A stretch of 64,000 bases of DNA from Aliidiomarina celeris (GCF_003316875.1 NZ_QMIL01000001.1:124001-188000), one strand, 5' to 3'; counted from the stretch's first letter, positions 20,695 through 30,152 are shown. Notes: generated from the letters alone by a model not told the origin. Program-made: numbers and translations.

Positions 20695-20979
20695 ATGACC
20701 AAGTCAGAGCTGATTGAAGTACTCATGAGTAAACAGCCGCAAGTAACGCCAAAAGCGGTTGAGGCTGGTGTAAGAACCATTCTTGAATCGATGATTCAAG
20801 CATTGGCAACGGGTGACCGAATAGAGATTCGTGGTTTTGGTAGCTTTTCGCTGCATTACCGCAAACCTCGCATTGGCCGCAATCCGAAAACCGGCGAAAA
20901 AGTAGAGCTGAATGGTAAGTATGTTCCTCACTTTAAACCGGGTAAGGCGCTACGCGAACGTGTTGATCAATCGAGCTGA
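20695..20979 (+). CDS. ihfB: Integration host factor beta subunit
   Basis: This 94-aa HU/IHF-family protein has the signature [24 protein letters not shown], including the intercalating proline loop. TKSELIE and ERVDQ are typical ends of IhfB. With IhfA it bends DNA at specific sites. It lies 42 bp after rpsA, the conserved gammaproteobacterial order, and is followed by a strong terminator. Confidence 0.96.
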   Translation: MTKSELIEVLMSKQPQVTPKAVEAGVRTILESMIQALATGDRIEIRGFGSFSLHYRKPRIGRNPKTGEKVELNGKYVPHFKPGKALRERVDQSS

Positions 20980-21000
20980 GTAAAGCGCTCGGAATCAAGA

Positions 21001-21031
21001 AAAGGCATGCTATACTGGCATGCCTTTTTTT
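21001..21031 (+). terminator. Intrinsic terminator after ihfB
   Basis: AAAGGCATGC (21001-21010) and GCATGCCTTT (21018-21027) form a perfect 10-bp stem with a 7-nt loop, continuing into a T run. It separates rpsA-ihfB from lapAB-pyrF. Confidence 0.88.
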
Positions 21032-21061
21032 ATTGTTTATAGAGTGTGAAAAGGAATAGCC

Positions 21062-21325
21062 ATGGTGCGTTTTCTGGTTTCGCTAATACCACTTATTATA
21101 CTTTTCTTGTTAGCCGTGCTGTTTAGTTCACAAAATCAGGTTTTTGTTGCAGTGAATCTGTGGGTAGTTGAGCTTAATATAACCGTGGCTACTCTCGTGG
21201 CATGGGCGCTGGGCTTAGGCTTTACGGTAGGTATTCTCGCCTTCTCAGTAAGCTACTTTAGTTTGCGTTTACGCTATCGGCGGCTTCGCAAGGAACTCCT
21301 CCAACGCGTGAAGAGTGAGCGGTAA
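21062..21325 (+). CDS. lapA: Lipopolysaccharide assembly protein A
   Basis: This 87-aa membrane protein has two hydrophobic segments (about 4-22 and 40-65). The motif FSSQNQ..VAVNLW between them and a basic cytoplasmic tail (RLRYRRLRKELLQR) match LapA (YciS, DUF1049). LapA works with LapB to control LpxC proteolysis and LPS supply. AAGGA lies 6 bp before the ATG. lapB follows after 3 bp. Confidence 0.9.
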   Translation: MVRFLVSLIPLIILFLLAVLFSSQNQVFVAVNLWVVELNITVATLVAWALGLGFTVGILAFSVSYFSLRLRYRRLRKELLQRVKSER

Positions 21326-21328
21326 GCA

Positions 21329-22486
21329 ATGTTGGAGTTGTTGTTCTTATTGTTACCCATTGCAGCCGCGTATGGCTGGTTTATGGGGCGCAATAGTGTT
21401 CGGCAAGAGCAACGAAAAGAACAGGAACAGTTTTCCAAGAACTATGTAGCGGGTATAAACCTGCTTTTGTCCGAGCAAAGCGATAAAGCAATCGATCTGT
21501 TTATTGACATTCTTGATGTCGACAGTGAAACCATTGAAACCCATTGGACCCTCGGCAAACTATTCCGCAAACGCGGTGAAGTAGAGCGGGCCATTCGGAT
21601 ACACCAAAACCTCATTGCACGACCTTCGTTAACTGAAAGCCAACGATACCAGGCTATGCTGGAGCTTGGGCGTGACTACATGGCCGCGGGGCTGTATGAC
21701 CGTGCCGAGAAAATGTTACTAGAGCTCAGTGCACACAAACAGTATCGAGAAGAGAGCGATCAGCTTTTATTGCAGCTCTATGAGGCAACGAATGAGTGGG
21801 ATAAAGCCATTAAAACGGCGTTGAAGGCCCGCCGGCATGATCCGCAAATGAGCGAAGTGATTGCCCAATTCTATTGTGAGCTCGCCGATTTACAAGAAAC
21901 ACCCGAGCAGGCCATTAAGTTTTATGACAAAGCACTGAAACACGACAAGATATGTGTGCGTGCGAGGCTCGCACAAGCACGTTGGTGGCTCGGCCAAAAT
22001 GCACATGCCCGCGCGCTCGACTTTTTACTCCCCATCTTAGAAGACTCACCCGACTTTGCTTCAGAGGCTTTGCCGCTCATTGAACAAGGTTACTTAGCGT
22101 TATCTGACAAAAATGGCCTTATGAGCTGCTTACACGACGTAGTGATGAACCATCCGTGTGCAACAGCAGTTATAATGTTGGCAAATCATGTTGCAGAGCA
22201 GAATAATACTGACGACGCTGAACAGTTTATGCTTACCGCTCTACGCCGGAACCCGACCATGAAAGGTTTCCATAAGCTTATTGAACTGCATGTGAAAAAC
22301 GCGCAACCGGGCCGGGAGCGTGACAGCCTTTCACTTTTGCGTTCCATTGTGGCGGATCAGTTGAAAGCGCGCGCAAAGTATCGGTGTAATCATTGCGGCT
22401 TTTCAGCACAAACATTGTATTGGCATTGCCCCTCATGCAAGTCGTGGGGCGATATGAAACCCACTCGAGGACTGGACGGAGAGTAA
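21329..22486 (+). CDS. lapB: Lipopolysaccharide assembly protein B, TPR protein
   Basis: LapB (YciM) has an N-terminal membrane anchor (residues 1-20, [17 protein letters not shown]), a long array of TPR helices (about 50-345), and a C-terminal rubredoxin-like zinc module. That module is CNHC, then ten residues, then CPSC near the end. In E. coli it recruits FtsH to degrade LpxC and thereby balances LPS and phospholipid synthesis. The 385-aa length matches E. coli (389). Its stop overlaps the pyrF start by one base. Confidence 0.95.
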   Translation: MLELLFLLLPIAAAYGWFMGRNSVRQEQRKEQEQFSKNYVAGINLLLSEQSDKAIDLFIDILDVDSETIETHWTLGKLFRKRGEVERAIRIHQNLIARPSLTESQRYQAMLELGRDYMAAGLYDRAEKMLLELSAHKQYREESDQLLLQLYEATNEWDKAIKTALKARRHDPQMSEVIAQFYCELADLQETPEQAIKFYDKALKHDKICVRARLAQARWWLGQNAHARALDFLLPILEDSPDFASEALPLIEQGYLALSDKNGLMSCLHDVVMNHPCATAVIMLANHVAEQNNTDDAEQFMLTALRRNPTMKGFHKLIELHVKNAQPGRERDSLSLLRSIVADQLKARAKYRCNHCGFSAQTLYWHCPSCKSWGDMKPTRGLDGE

Positions 22487-23181
22487 TGAGCAAAATTGTT
22501 GTAGCCCTAGACTATTCCAACGCGCAAGACGCTTTAGCATTCGTAGACAAACTTTCCCCCCAATTGTGTCGGGTTAAAGTGGGGAAGGAACTATTTACTA
22601 AAGAAGGACCCGAGCTTGTAAAAGCGCTTGTGGCGCGCAAATTCGATGTATTCCTTGATCTTAAATTTCATGACATTCCCAATACAGTAGCTCAAGCAGT
22701 GAAAGCGGCCGCTGATCTCGGCGTTTGGATGGTCAATGTCCATGCCAGCGGTGGCGAACGGATGATGCGAGCAGCCCGAGCGGCATTAATGGAGTATGGC
22801 GAAAACGCACCCTTGCTGATCGCTGTAACTGTACTTACCAGCATGGGTGAAGAAGAGTTAGCCGCTACGGGGGTTACGCGTCCGCTTATGGAGCACGTGT
22901 TGTACTTAGCCCGCAGCGCGCAAAATTCGGGAATGGACGGTGTGGTTTGCTCAGCGCAAGAAGCAACCTTAATTCGCGGTGAGCTAGGGCCAGATTTTTC
23001 CCTTGTAACACCCGGCATTCGCCCAGTTGGCTCGTCCATTGACGATCAAACGCGCGTAATGACGCCGGTAGAAGCCATCAGAGCGGGAGCGTCGTACTTA
23101 GTGATGGGTCGACCTGTTCGTTTAGCAGAAGACCCAGCAGCGCTATTATCAGCAATAAACCAGCAAATTTCTGGATGCTAG
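22486..23181 (+). CDS. pyrF: Orotidine 5'-phosphate decarboxylase
   Basis: PyrF makes UMP in pyrimidine synthesis. The catalytic Asp/Lys array is in [19 protein letters not shown] and YLVMGRPV are the phosphate-binding motifs of the TIM barrel. The start is the ATG at 22486, sharing its A with the lapB stop (TAATG), so the two are translationally coupled as in E. coli. The protein is 231 aa. The longer frame back to 22393 lies inside lapB and is rejected. Confidence 0.96.
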   Translation: MSKIVVALDYSNAQDALAFVDKLSPQLCRVKVGKELFTKEGPELVKALVARKFDVFLDLKFHDIPNTVAQAVKAAADLGVWMVNVHASGGERMMRAARAALMEYGENAPLLIAVTVLTSMGEEELAATGVTRPLMEHVLYLARSAQNSGMDGVVCSAQEATLIRGELGPDFSLVTPGIRPVGSSIDDQTRVMTPVEAIRAGASYLVMGRPVRLAEDPAALLSAINQQISGC

Positions 23182-23201
23182 CGAAGGAAATATTTGGCAT
23201 A

Positions 23202-23254
23202 CCTTTTATACTGTGAATCGTTGCATGGAATTGCAGCATTCCACAGTATAAAGG
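23202..23254 (+). repeat. Long imperfect hairpin covering the Shine-Dalgarno of the ComEA-like gene
   Basis: CACAGTATAAAGG (23242-23254) pairs with 23202-23215 with a single bulged T. The stem continues through AAT/ATT to an inner TGCA/TGCA closed by a 6-nt loop. The 3' arm includes the first four bases of the AAGGAG ribosome site (23251-23256). The fold could mask translation of the ComEA-like protein, or be an intergenic repeat. There is no T tail, so it is not a normal terminator. Confidence 0.6.
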
Positions 23255-23264
23255 AGCATCAACT

Positions 23265-23597
23265 ATGTTAAGAAAATCACTTCTGTTTGCCGCGCTTATT
23301 TCACCACTCGCGCTTGCTTGCCCGCCCGAAGTTCATGCGTCTGTACTCAATGCTGATCTTGAGGTTCAGGTTATGAATAATCAGGCAAATGTCGCTGAGC
23401 AAGAAACTGTCAATATTAATCAAGCTTCTGCAGAAGAGTTGGCGAAGGTATTAAAGGGCGTAGGGGTGTCGAGAGCACGCGCAATTATTGAGTTACGTGA
23501 GCGGCTTGGTGGCTTCACCGATATTGACCAGTTGCTTGAAGTTAGAGGCCTGGGCATTCGCATACTCAACCAAAATCGCGACAAAATTGTGCTTTAA
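23265..23597 (+). CDS. ComEA-like helix-hairpin-helix protein, exported
   Basis: A 110-aa protein with an N-terminal signal peptide (LLFAALISPLALA, probable cleavage after the VHA motif) and a C-terminal pair of helix-hairpin-helix motifs (about residues 48-110). Typical text is VNINQASAEELAKVLKGVG and RELGGF-like, followed by LLEVRGLG. Such proteins bind DNA non-specifically in the periplasm, and ComEA pulls DNA in during natural transformation. Many gammaproteobacteria carry short versions of unproven role. AAGGAG lies 8 bp before the ATG but within a hairpin arm. No other competence gene is in view. Confidence 0.8.
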   Translation: MLRKSLLFAALISPLALACPPEVHASVLNADLEVQVMNNQANVAEQETVNINQASAEELAKVLKGVGVSRARAIIELRERLGGFTDIDQLLEVRGLGIRILNQNRDKIVL

Positions 23598-23612
23598 GAT
23601 GGGTACAAACAG

Positions 23613-23641
23613 AAAAGGAGGCCGAGCGGCCTCCTTTTTTT
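23613..23641. terminator. Bidirectional terminator between comEA-like gene and rne
   Basis: AAAAGGAGGCC (23613-23623) and GGCCTCCTTTT (23628-23638) form an 11-bp stem with a 4-nt GAGC loop and T runs on both strands. It serves the ComEA-like gene and the convergent rne. Confidence 0.9.
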
Positions 23642-23663
23642 GATGGTAATAAAGAGCGTAAAC

Positions 23664-26600
23664 TTAGCTTACTTGGCAGCGTGCCATTTCTGATTGGCTT
23701 TGCGTTGCCGGAGAAGACAAGCCTGCGACTTTAGCGCTCACCTGAACTTGCTGGCGAGCTTCAACCGCCATTGCCGTTAAGGCCACTGGCGAGTCGGTGC
23801 GTACGATAGCAGAGGCCTTTGCCATATCTGCAAACACTGCATTCTTGTATGGTGAAGCAGCGCTATGTGCTGTGATATCTCGCTTAGCTTCTGCTTTAAC
23901 CTCGGCTTTTACTTCTGGCTCAACAGGAGTTTCAGTTGCAGCTTCGCTGTTATCGCGCTCAGAAAGTTCAGCAAATTCCACAGGCACAGCGCTTTCTTCT
24001 GTTGCTGGTAATTCTGTTGCTTGTGCTTCCGTAGCTTGTACTTTGCTTACTTCTGCTTCTACAGGCGCCGCTTCAGCGGGGGCCGGCGTTTCTTCACTGT
24101 TATCGCTCGTAGAGGCTTCGGCTTCTGCAGGAGCTGCTGTTTCCGTTGCTTCAACTTTTTCCGTAGGCGCAGTAGTGTCGTCTGTTACTTCCGTAGCTTG
24201 TACTTTACTTGCTTCTGCTTCTACAGGCGCCGCTTCAGCGGGGGCAGGAGTTTCTTCACTGCTATCGCTCGCAGAGGTTTCGGTTTCTACAGGCGCGGCT
24301 GTTTCCGTTGCTTCAGCTGTTTCCGTAGGCACAGTAGTGTCTTCTGTTACTTCCGTAGCTCGTACTTCGCTTGCTTCAGCTACTACAGGCGCCGCTTCAG
24401 TGGGTGCCGTTTCTTCGCTGCTATCGCTCGCAGAGGCTTCGGCCTTCACTGCAGGGGCGGCTGTTACCTCAGTTTCAGTGCTTGTTTCTGGCGCAGCAGC
24501 TTCATCTGAAGTCTCTACTTTTTTCCGTGTGTTACGAGTGCGGCGAGGGCGCTTTGGCTTCTCGTTCGGCGTAGCAGACTCCGTCGGCTCTGCTGTTTTT
24601 ACCTGCTCAGGCTCTTGAGTAAGCGCTACTGGTTCTACCGCGGCGGCTTGTGCTTCACTTTCTATTGCCGCTAGGGTTTTACCCATACGTACAGATTGCT
24701 CTAGGTCGCGACGTTCACGACGTTCTTTTGGTATTTCAGGAGAAACAGCAGTAGCTTTGGAGTCTTCATCACGCAATTCCTTTGGACTCTCGTTACGTTC
24801 TTGACGCGAATCACTTGGTTTACGACGACGATTGCGACGATTCCGATTTTCGCTACTTTGCGGTCTTTCTGCACCTTGCTCATTCGAACCTGTATCCGTT
24901 CCTTTTCCTTCGACTTTTTGCTCAGCTGTTTCTTGGCGATTTCGCTGCTGCCCTGAACGGCCGTTACGGCGACCGCGCTGACGATTTTGACCGCCTCGGT
25001 TGCTACGATTGTTGTCGCGACCATTGTTCTGGCCTTTGTTGCTACGCTCTGTGTCTTTAGCTTTATTGGCTGAAGACTCTTCAGGTGCCGCTTCAACCGT
25101 AAACAAGCCTTTAAACCAAGCCGCTATTTTGCTCAGCATGCTGGGCTCGCTCTTCACTACAGGCTTAGGAGCTTGCGGAGCAACGGGAGCCGTTGCTTGT
25201 GGCGCTGCTTCTGGCGCTACCATTTGCTTTAGCACAGGCTCTTCAATGCTGCGCTCGATAGCGCCGGAGAACTCAACTTTCTGCTCTGGTGGAGCTTGCA
25301 ACAACTGGAAGCTTTGCACGCTTTGCATTTCGTCGTGGCGAATGCGTGATACTTCAAAGTGTGGTGTGTCCAAATACGGGTTTGGAATAATTAAGATTTG
25401 CGCTTTTTCACGTTGTTCTATGGTTTGTAGCGACTTGCGCTTTTCATTGAGCAAATAAGTGGCAACAGGCACAGGAACCTGAGCCATAACTTGTGCAGTG
25501 TTGTCTTTCAGCGCTTCTTCTTCAATTAAACGCAGAATAGATAACGCGAGCGACTCATTACTCCGAATTGTGCCTTGACCGCTACAACGGGGGCAAACAT
25601 GATTTGCCGACTCACCCAGGGAAGGGCGTAAACGTTGACGCGACATTTCAAGAAGACCAAAGCGTGATATACGAGTAACCTGCACACGGGCACGGTCTTG
25701 TTTTAGAGCGTCGCGTAAGCGGTTTTCAACTTCACGCTGATGCTTCATTGGCGTCATGTCAATAAAGTCGATGACTATCAGACCGCCAACGTCGCGTAAG
25801 CGTAATTGCCGCGCAATTTCATCGGCTGCTTCAAGGTTGGTTTGCAGCGCAGTTTCTTCAATATCTCCGCCTTTTGTTGCCTTGGCCGAGTTAATATCAA
25901 TTGAGGTAAGTGCTTCGGTAGGGTCGATAGAAATAGAGCCACCAGAAGGTAACCGAACTTCGCGCTCAAATGCCGACTCAATTTGGCTTTCAATTTGGTA
26001 ATGGTTAAACAGCGGCACATCGCCTTTGTAAAGCTTTGCGCGTTGCAAAAAATCCGGGCGAACAATTTTTATGTGTTCTTGGGTTTGTTTGTAAACCTGT
26101 TCATCGTCAATGAGGATCTCGCCGATGTCGCGACGCAAGTAGTCACGAATAGCGCGGAAAATAACGTTACTTTCTTGGTGAATTAAAATAGGAGCGGGGC
26201 GTGACGCCGCAGCTTCTTCAATTGCTTGCCAGTGATGAAGCAGTACGTTTAAGTCCCATGCCAGCTCTTCGCCAGATTTACCAACGCCAGCGGTGCGTAC
26301 AATTAAACCCATGCCGTCGGGTACTTCTAAACCTGACATGGCTTCTTTCAGTTCGCTACGCTCTTCACCTTCTATACGGCGCGAAATGCCACCCGCTCGT
26401 GGGTTATTCGGCATTAAAACTAAGTAGCTGCCGGCCAGCGAGATAAAGGTGGTCAGTGCCGCACCTTTTTGGCCGCGCTCTTCTTTGTCGATTTGAACAA
26501 TAACTTCTTGGCCTTCTTTTACCACGTCTTTAATGTTCGGGCGGCCGTTGAACTTATAGTCTTTAGGGAAATATGTTTTGGCTATTTCTTTGAGGGGGAG

Positions 26601-26801
26601 GAACCCGTGGCGGTCTGCACCATAGTCGACAAAGGCGGCTTCTAAACTCGGCTCTACCCGGGTTATTTTGCCTTTGTAAATGTTGGCTTTCTTTTGCTCA
26701 TGACCGGGGCTTTCAATGTCGAGATCATATAAACGTTGACCGTCGACTAACGCAACACGGAGTTCTTCCTGCTGCGTGGCATTTATTAGCATTCTTTTCA
26801 T
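23664..26801 (-). CDS. rne: Ribonuclease E
   Basis: RNase E is the main mRNA-decay and rRNA/tRNA-processing endonuclease and the scaffold of the degradosome. The N-terminal half (about 1-520) follows E. coli almost residue for residue. It has an S1 domain in residues 35-125, catalytic Asp motifs [14 protein letters not shown] and LIVIDFIDM, and the zinc-link CPRCSGQG. The C-terminal half is disordered. It includes an amphipathic membrane helix [12 protein letters not shown] (segment A equivalent), an Arg-rich RNA-binding stretch, and then an acidic Ala/Glu/Thr region built from 54-residue tandem repeats. No clear E. coli-type PNPase site is seen at the C-terminus. Length is 1045 aa. A long structured 5' leader suggests autoregulation. 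Confidence 0.97.
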   Translation of the reverse strand: MKRMLINATQQEELRVALVDGQRLYDLDIESPGHEQKKANIYKGKITRVEPSLEAAFVDYGADRHGFLPLKEIAKTYFPKDYKFNGRPNIKDVVKEGQEVIVQIDKEERGQKGAALTTFISLAGSYLVLMPNNPRAGGISRRIEGEERSELKEAMSGLEVPDGMGLIVRTAGVGKSGEELAWDLNVLLHHWQAIEEAAASRPAPILIHQESNVIFRAIRDYLRRDIGEILIDDEQVYKQTQEHIKIVRPDFLQRAKLYKGDVPLFNHYQIESQIESAFEREVRLPSGGSISIDPTEALTSIDINSAKATKGGDIEETALQTNLEAADEIARQLRLRDVGGLIVIDFIDMTPMKHQREVENRLRDALKQDRARVQVTRISRFGLLEMSRQRLRPSLGESANHVCPRCSGQGTIRSNESLALSILRLIEEEALKDNTAQVMAQVPVPVATYLLNEKRKSLQTIEQREKAQILIIPNPYLDTPHFEVSRIRHDEMQSVQSFQLLQAPPEQKVEFSGAIERSIEEPVLKQMVAPEAAPQATAPVAPQAPKPVVKSEPSMLSKIAAWFKGLFTVEAAPEESSANKAKDTERSNKGQNNGRDNNRSNRGGQNRQRGRRNGRSGQQRNRQETAEQKVEGKGTDTGSNEQGAERPQSSENRNRRNRRRKPSDSRQERNESPKELRDEDSKATAVSPEIPKERRERRDLEQSVRMGKTLAAIESEAQAAAVEPVALTQEPEQVKTAEPTESATPNEKPKRPRRTRNTRKKVETSDEAAAPETSTETEVTAAPAVKAEASASDSSEETAPTEAAPVVAEASEVRATEVTEDTTVPTETAEATETAAPVETETSASDSSEETPAPAEAAPVEAEASKVQATEVTDDTTAPTEKVEATETAAPAEAEASTSDNSEETPAPAEAAPVEAEVSKVQATEAQATELPATEESAVPVEFAELSERDNSEAATETPVEPEVKAEVKAEAKRDITAHSAASPYKNAVFADMAKASAIVRTDSPVALTAMAVEARQQVQVSAKVAGLSSPATQSQSEMARCQVS
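24031..24450 (-). repeat. 162-bp (54-codon) tandem repeat inside rne
   Basis: The marker GTAGCT(T/C)GTACTT occurs at 24031, 24193 and 24355, an exact 162-bp period twice in a row; the third copy is partial and decays by about 24450. In the protein each unit contains [31 protein letters not shown] and EATET-like blocks. The unit keeps the reading frame and stays acidic, so it extends the disordered scaffold region of RNase E. Confidence 0.85.
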
Positions 26802-27250
26802 AAATTGTGGCTCTTACTCATATAAGTACGCCACAACACCGCATAATCTAGCGGCTCTGTTCCGTCAACTGAAGCTATCGGCGCATTCGCTTACCAAGCG
26901 CAAATGCTCATAAAATCCACTAAACCGATAGCACAATATTCGTTTTGTCTGCTTTCTATTTTCTGAGTTCACGCCCCTTGGGCGAGAACTGGGCTACCCG
27001 TGTGCCAACATGATACAAACTGCGTTAGTGCCACGTGTAACTTTAAATTTCTGCTGAACCGAAACAGGCTCTTAGCCATGCCAGTGTTGTCGCGAGGTTG
27101 GAAATTCAACAGGCGGACCGTAGTCTACGCCTCGACCAAAATTGGTTCTGACAGGGTATTGTCGCATTAAAAGGGGCTTGCTTACAAGCTTTAAGTCGAC
27201 TGTTAAAAAGCGTTCAAGCCCTTGAAATATCCGTGATACAATATCGAGCT
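26802..27250. other. 449-bp divergent region rne/rluC: rne 5' leader and rluC promoter
   Basis: No protein gene is seen. On the minus strand, the rne leader has a nested fold: outer arms GCTATCGG (26874-26881) and CCGATAGC (26925-26932), inside them GCATT.CGCTT (26883-26892) pairing with AAGCG.AATGC (26896-26907). A separate hairpin with outer arms AGTTC/GAACT lies at 26966-26990. In E. coli the rne 5' leader folds into hairpins sensed by RNase E itself for feedback; an equivalent is inferred. The rluC promoter candidate is at the right end. rne promoters were not chosen. Confidence 0.6.
27213..27242 (+). promoter_or_regulatory. Promoter candidate for rluC, very close to its start codon
   Basis: TTCAAG (27213-27218), an 18-bp spacer and TACAAT (27237-27242) preceded by TGA (extended -10). 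The predicted transcript start near 27249 is only about two bases before the rluC ATG at 27251, so the message may be leaderless. Confidence 0.4.
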
Positions 27251-28204
27251 ATGACAGACTCAATACAAACAAAAGTACGCTTTACAACGGTTTCTGCCGA
27301 CGAAGCAGGGCAACGGCTCGACAATTATCTTTTAGCGCGCTTGAAAGGTGTGCCAAAGAGTATGATTTATCGCATTGTTCGCAAGGGCGAAGTGCGGGTA
27401 AATAAAGGCCGAATAAAGCCAGACTATAAATTAAAGGAAAACGATCAGGTTCGTATTCCACCCGTACGCGTGTCTAAAGAAGACGCCTTACCGAACCCAA
27501 AGCTCGACCAAATTGCCATGCTAGAGTCGGTGATTTTGTATGAAGACGACATACTGATGGTTATTAATAAGCCTTCAGGTTTAGCTGTGCATGGCGGCTC
27601 CGGGCTTAAATTTGGACTCATCGAAGGGTTACGTAGCTTGCGCCCACAGCAAAAATTTTTAGAACTGGTGCACCGCCTCGACCGCGATACTTCGGGCGTT
27701 ATACTGGTTGCGAAAAAGCGCTCGGCGTTACGTTCTTTGCATGAGCAATTGCGTATGAAAAGTATGGACAAGCGCTATGTGGCCCTAGTTGCAGGTAAGT
27801 GGCCAGCGAATAAAAAGAAAGTGAATGCGCCGTTACAGAAAAATACCTTGCAGTCGGGTGAACGGATGGTACGTGTTGACCCGAACGGTAAAGAGTCGCT
27901 CACCCGTTTTGAAGTGATTGAGCGCTTCGAAAATGCCACCTTAGTTGAAGCAGAGCCGGTAACAGGTCGCACACATCAAATTCGGGTTCATGCACAATAT
28001 GCTGGCCATGCAATTGCCTGTGACGATAAATATGGCGAGGCTGCGTTTGACCACTACGCACAATCTTTGGGATTAAGCCGGTTGTTTTTACATGCTAGGT
28101 CACTTGCCTTTATTCACCCGCGAGAAGAGTCAACGTTGCGCATAGAAGCGCCGCTCGACAAGAATCTTGAACAAGTTCTAGCGCGTTTTCGCAGTCAGTC
28201 TTAG
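27251..28204 (+). CDS. rluC: 23S rRNA pseudouridine synthase C
   Basis: RluC makes pseudouridines 955, 2504 and 2580 of 23S rRNA in E. coli. The protein has an N-terminal S4-like RNA-binding domain (MIYRIVRKGEVRVNKGRIKPDYKL) and the catalytic domain with D144 in HRLDRDTSG, the same position as in E. coli. VTGRTHQIRVH follows. The ATG at 27251 is chosen, giving 317 aa; a GTG six codons earlier lies across the -10 element. No Shine-Dalgarno is visible. It is divergent from rne, the conserved arrangement. Confidence 0.95.
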   Translation: MTDSIQTKVRFTTVSADEAGQRLDNYLLARLKGVPKSMIYRIVRKGEVRVNKGRIKPDYKLKENDQVRIPPVRVSKEDALPNPKLDQIAMLESVILYEDDILMVINKPSGLAVHGGSGLKFGLIEGLRSLRPQQKFLELVHRLDRDTSGVILVAKKRSALRSLHEQLRMKSMDKRYVALVAGKWPANKKKVNAPLQKNTLQSGERMVRVDPNGKESLTRFEVIERFENATLVEAEPVTGRTHQIRVHAQYAGHAIACDDKYGEAAFDHYAQSLGLSRLFLHARSLAFIHPREESTLRIEAPLDKNLEQVLARFRSQS

Positions 28205-28234
28205 TGCAATAGAACAAGTTAAAGGGGGCTCCGA

Positions 28235-28927
28235 GTGTTACAAGCTGTGCAACAAAAGGATGTATTAATTTTTGATTGGGACGGAACCCTTATGGATTCC
28301 GTTCCCCGCATTGTTTCGTGCATGGAAAAAATGGCGCATGAAGCTGGTTTGGGCGTTCCATGCGAACAAGCAATACGCGATATTATTGGCTTAAGCTTAC
28401 CCGTAGCGCTCGCTACATTGTTCGATTGCCACGACGAAGTGGAACAACAAGCGTTAATTGCCATTTATCGGCGTTATTATGTACATGAAGACGCTACTCC
28501 GAGCCCCTTGTTTGATGGTGTGATTGAGTTGCTAGAGCACGCAAAGCAAGCGGGTTACACGCTGGCAGTTGCCACAGGAAAAGCACGTGAAGGGTTAGAG
28601 CGCGCTTGGCAAGAAACCAACACGCGTCACTTTTTTTCGGCGTCTTGTTGTGCTTACGAGGCACCTTCGAAGCCCGATCCAACCATGTTGCAGCGAATTT
28701 TAGCTGATCTTAACCTGCCCCCTGAACGCGCCGTGATGATCGGTGACTCTAAATTCGACTTAAAAATGGCAAGAGCCGCCAATATTGAGCGCGTGGGAGT
28801 AACCTACGGTGTGCACAATGCCGACGTGCTGAGCGCAGAGGCGCCAGTTTTTTTAGCGCCGTCGGTTGCTACACTCGGTAACTTTCTTTTAAGTTCAACC
28901 CCGCGTTCAGCGTTGAGCATGGTGTAA
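28235..28927 (+). CDS. HAD-IA family phosphatase, Gph-like
   Basis: A 230-aa HAD hydrolase with nucleophile motif FDWDGT (D14 and D16), a cap domain, VATGKAREGL, a Lys in SKPDPTM, and IGDSKFDLKMA as motif IV. It starts with GTG, preceded by a strong GGGGG-type ribosome site. A HAD gene after rluC is common in gammaproteobacteria, where it is usually called phosphoglycolate phosphatase-like; the substrate cannot be read from sequence. Its last 21 bp overlap the end of convergent maf, so the two mRNAs are complementary at their 3' ends. Confidence 0.85.
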   Translation: MLQAVQQKDVLIFDWDGTLMDSVPRIVSCMEKMAHEAGLGVPCEQAIRDIIGLSLPVALATLFDCHDEVEQQALIAIYRRYYVHEDATPSPLFDGVIELLEHAKQAGYTLAVATGKAREGLERAWQETNTRHFFSASCCAYEAPSKPDPTMLQRILADLNLPPERAVMIGDSKFDLKMARAANIERVGVTYGVHNADVLSAEAPVFLAPSVATLGNFLLSSTPRSALSMV

Positions 28928-29509
28928 AACGTTATAACCGTGTTTTGTGAGTAAATTGCACAGTTGAATAAGCGGTAACCCGACCAGTGTGGTTGGATCA
29001 TCGCCTTGCATGGATTCAAACAAGCAAATGCCCAGCCCCTCACTTTTAAAGCTTCCCGCGCAGTTTAATGGCATCTCAAGCTCCACATAGCGTTGAATGT
29101 CAGCTGTGCTTAAGCACTTAAATTGCACGTAAAAAGGTTCCATTAAAGTAGTGCTTTTTCCGCTTTTTGAATTAAAAACAGACAAACCCGTATAAAAGGC
29201 AACACGTTGCCCTTGAAACTGCTTTAATTGGGCTACTGCTCGTTCTATTGTGTGCGGTTTGCCAAGAATTTGTCCATTGTGTACGGCCACTTGGTCGGAG
29301 CCGATAATTAAGTGCGAAGGAAATTGGCTTTGCAGTGCTTGCGCTTTCGCTTCTGCCAACCGACACACCAAGTTCTCTGGCGTTTCGTTGGGGATCGGGG
29401 TTTCGTCAATGGCAGGGTTCGCGCATTCAAATGGAATTGACAGCCGCTCAAGTAAAGTACGCCGAAAGGGAGAGCTGGAAGCGAGTACTACAGAAGTGGG
29501 GTTGGCCAT
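28907..29509 (-). CDS. yceF: Maf/YceF nucleotide pyrophosphatase (7-methyl-GTP type)
   Basis: Maf proteins hydrolyse modified nucleoside triphosphates; the YceF subgroup prefers 7-methyl-GTP. The 200-aa protein has VLASSSPFRRTLLERL at the N-terminus, DETP, the general-base region IIGSDQVA and the motif CAGSFKSEGLG. It is divergent from yceD-rpmF, the same neighbourhood as E. coli yceF-yceD. It overlaps the HAD gene tail to tail by 21 bp. Confidence 0.92.
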   Translation of the reverse strand: MANPTSVVLASSSPFRRTLLERLSIPFECANPAIDETPIPNETPENLVCRLAEAKAQALQSQFPSHLIIGSDQVAVHNGQILGKPHTIERAVAQLKQFQGQRVAFYTGLSVFNSKSGKSTTLMEPFYVQFKCLSTADIQRYVELEMPLNCAGSFKSEGLGICLFESMQGDDPTTLVGLPLIQLCNLLTKHGYNVLHHAQR

Positions 29510-29576
29510 AAAAAACTCAATTTAAGGGTAGGGAAGGCAAAAGTGTGCCATAACTTACCATTAAAGATAAATTCCT

Positions 29577-29605
29577 TTGACTCAAAGCCTTGCAACCAGT
29601 ATCAT
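29577..29605 (+). promoter_or_regulatory. Sigma-70 promoter candidate for yceD-rpmF-fab cluster
   Basis: TTGACT (29577-29582), exactly 17 bp, then TATCAT (29600-29605). Transcription would begin near 29612, about three bases before the yceD ATG at 29615. A start by a leaderless message is therefore possible. Confidence 0.5.
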
Positions 29606-29614
29606 TCGCGCGCT

Positions 29615-30133
29615 ATGCAAAAGGTAAGAATACCGATTACGGTAGACCCGGTTCGCAGTGCAGGTAAAGGATTAAGTTTTGAAGGTGTTGTTCCTTCTGG
29701 CAATCTTAACCGACTGCAAGAGATGTTGCTCAGCCCGTGCAATGACCCAGAAGTTTTTGTGGTTTTTGACCGGGATGAACAGAACATCGTCTACTTTCGT
29801 GGTTCTGCGAAAGTAGACGTGTCGTTGACCTGTCAGCGCTGCAATGAACCGATGAGTGTGCTGGTAAACGCCGAGTTTCAGTATGCGCCGGTAAACAAAA
29901 AGGTGAAAGCCGAAGACCTGCCGGAATACTACGACGCTGCGGAAATGAACGAGCTCGGAGAAGTGAGTCTGCACGAAATTGTGGAAGACGAACTAATTAT
30001 CGCGCTGCCGTTGGTCGCAATGCATACTGATGAGAATTGCGCAATTGATCGTAACACGATGACTTTTGGTGAACTGCCGCCTGAAGCGGAAAAGAAGAAC
30101 CCATTCGCTGTGTTGCAAGAATTAAAGAAATAA
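29615..30133 (+). CDS. yceD: YceD (DUF177) protein, 23S rRNA accumulation factor
   Basis: The 172-aa protein begins [20 protein letters not shown] like E. coli YceD and carries the conserved CQRC pair plus [17 protein letters not shown] at the C-terminus. E. coli YceD and its plant relative are needed for 23S rRNA accumulation. The start is the ATG at 29615; the frame open from 29543 has no homology. rpmF follows by 19 bp, the universal arrangement. Confidence 0.93.
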   Translation: MQKVRIPITVDPVRSAGKGLSFEGVVPSGNLNRLQEMLLSPCNDPEVFVVFDRDEQNIVYFRGSAKVDVSLTCQRCNEPMSVLVNAEFQYAPVNKKVKAEDLPEYYDAAEMNELGEVSLHEIVEDELIIALPLVAMHTDENCAIDRNTMTFGELPPEAEKKNPFAVLQELKK

Positions 30134-30152
30134 CGTTCAGGAGACCATTTCA

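Noticed and set aside
23797-24618. 273-codon open frame antisense to rne
   Set aside because: It is Ser/Ala/Val low-complexity text created by the opposite strand of the 162-bp rne repeats, with no ribosome site and no homology I recognise.
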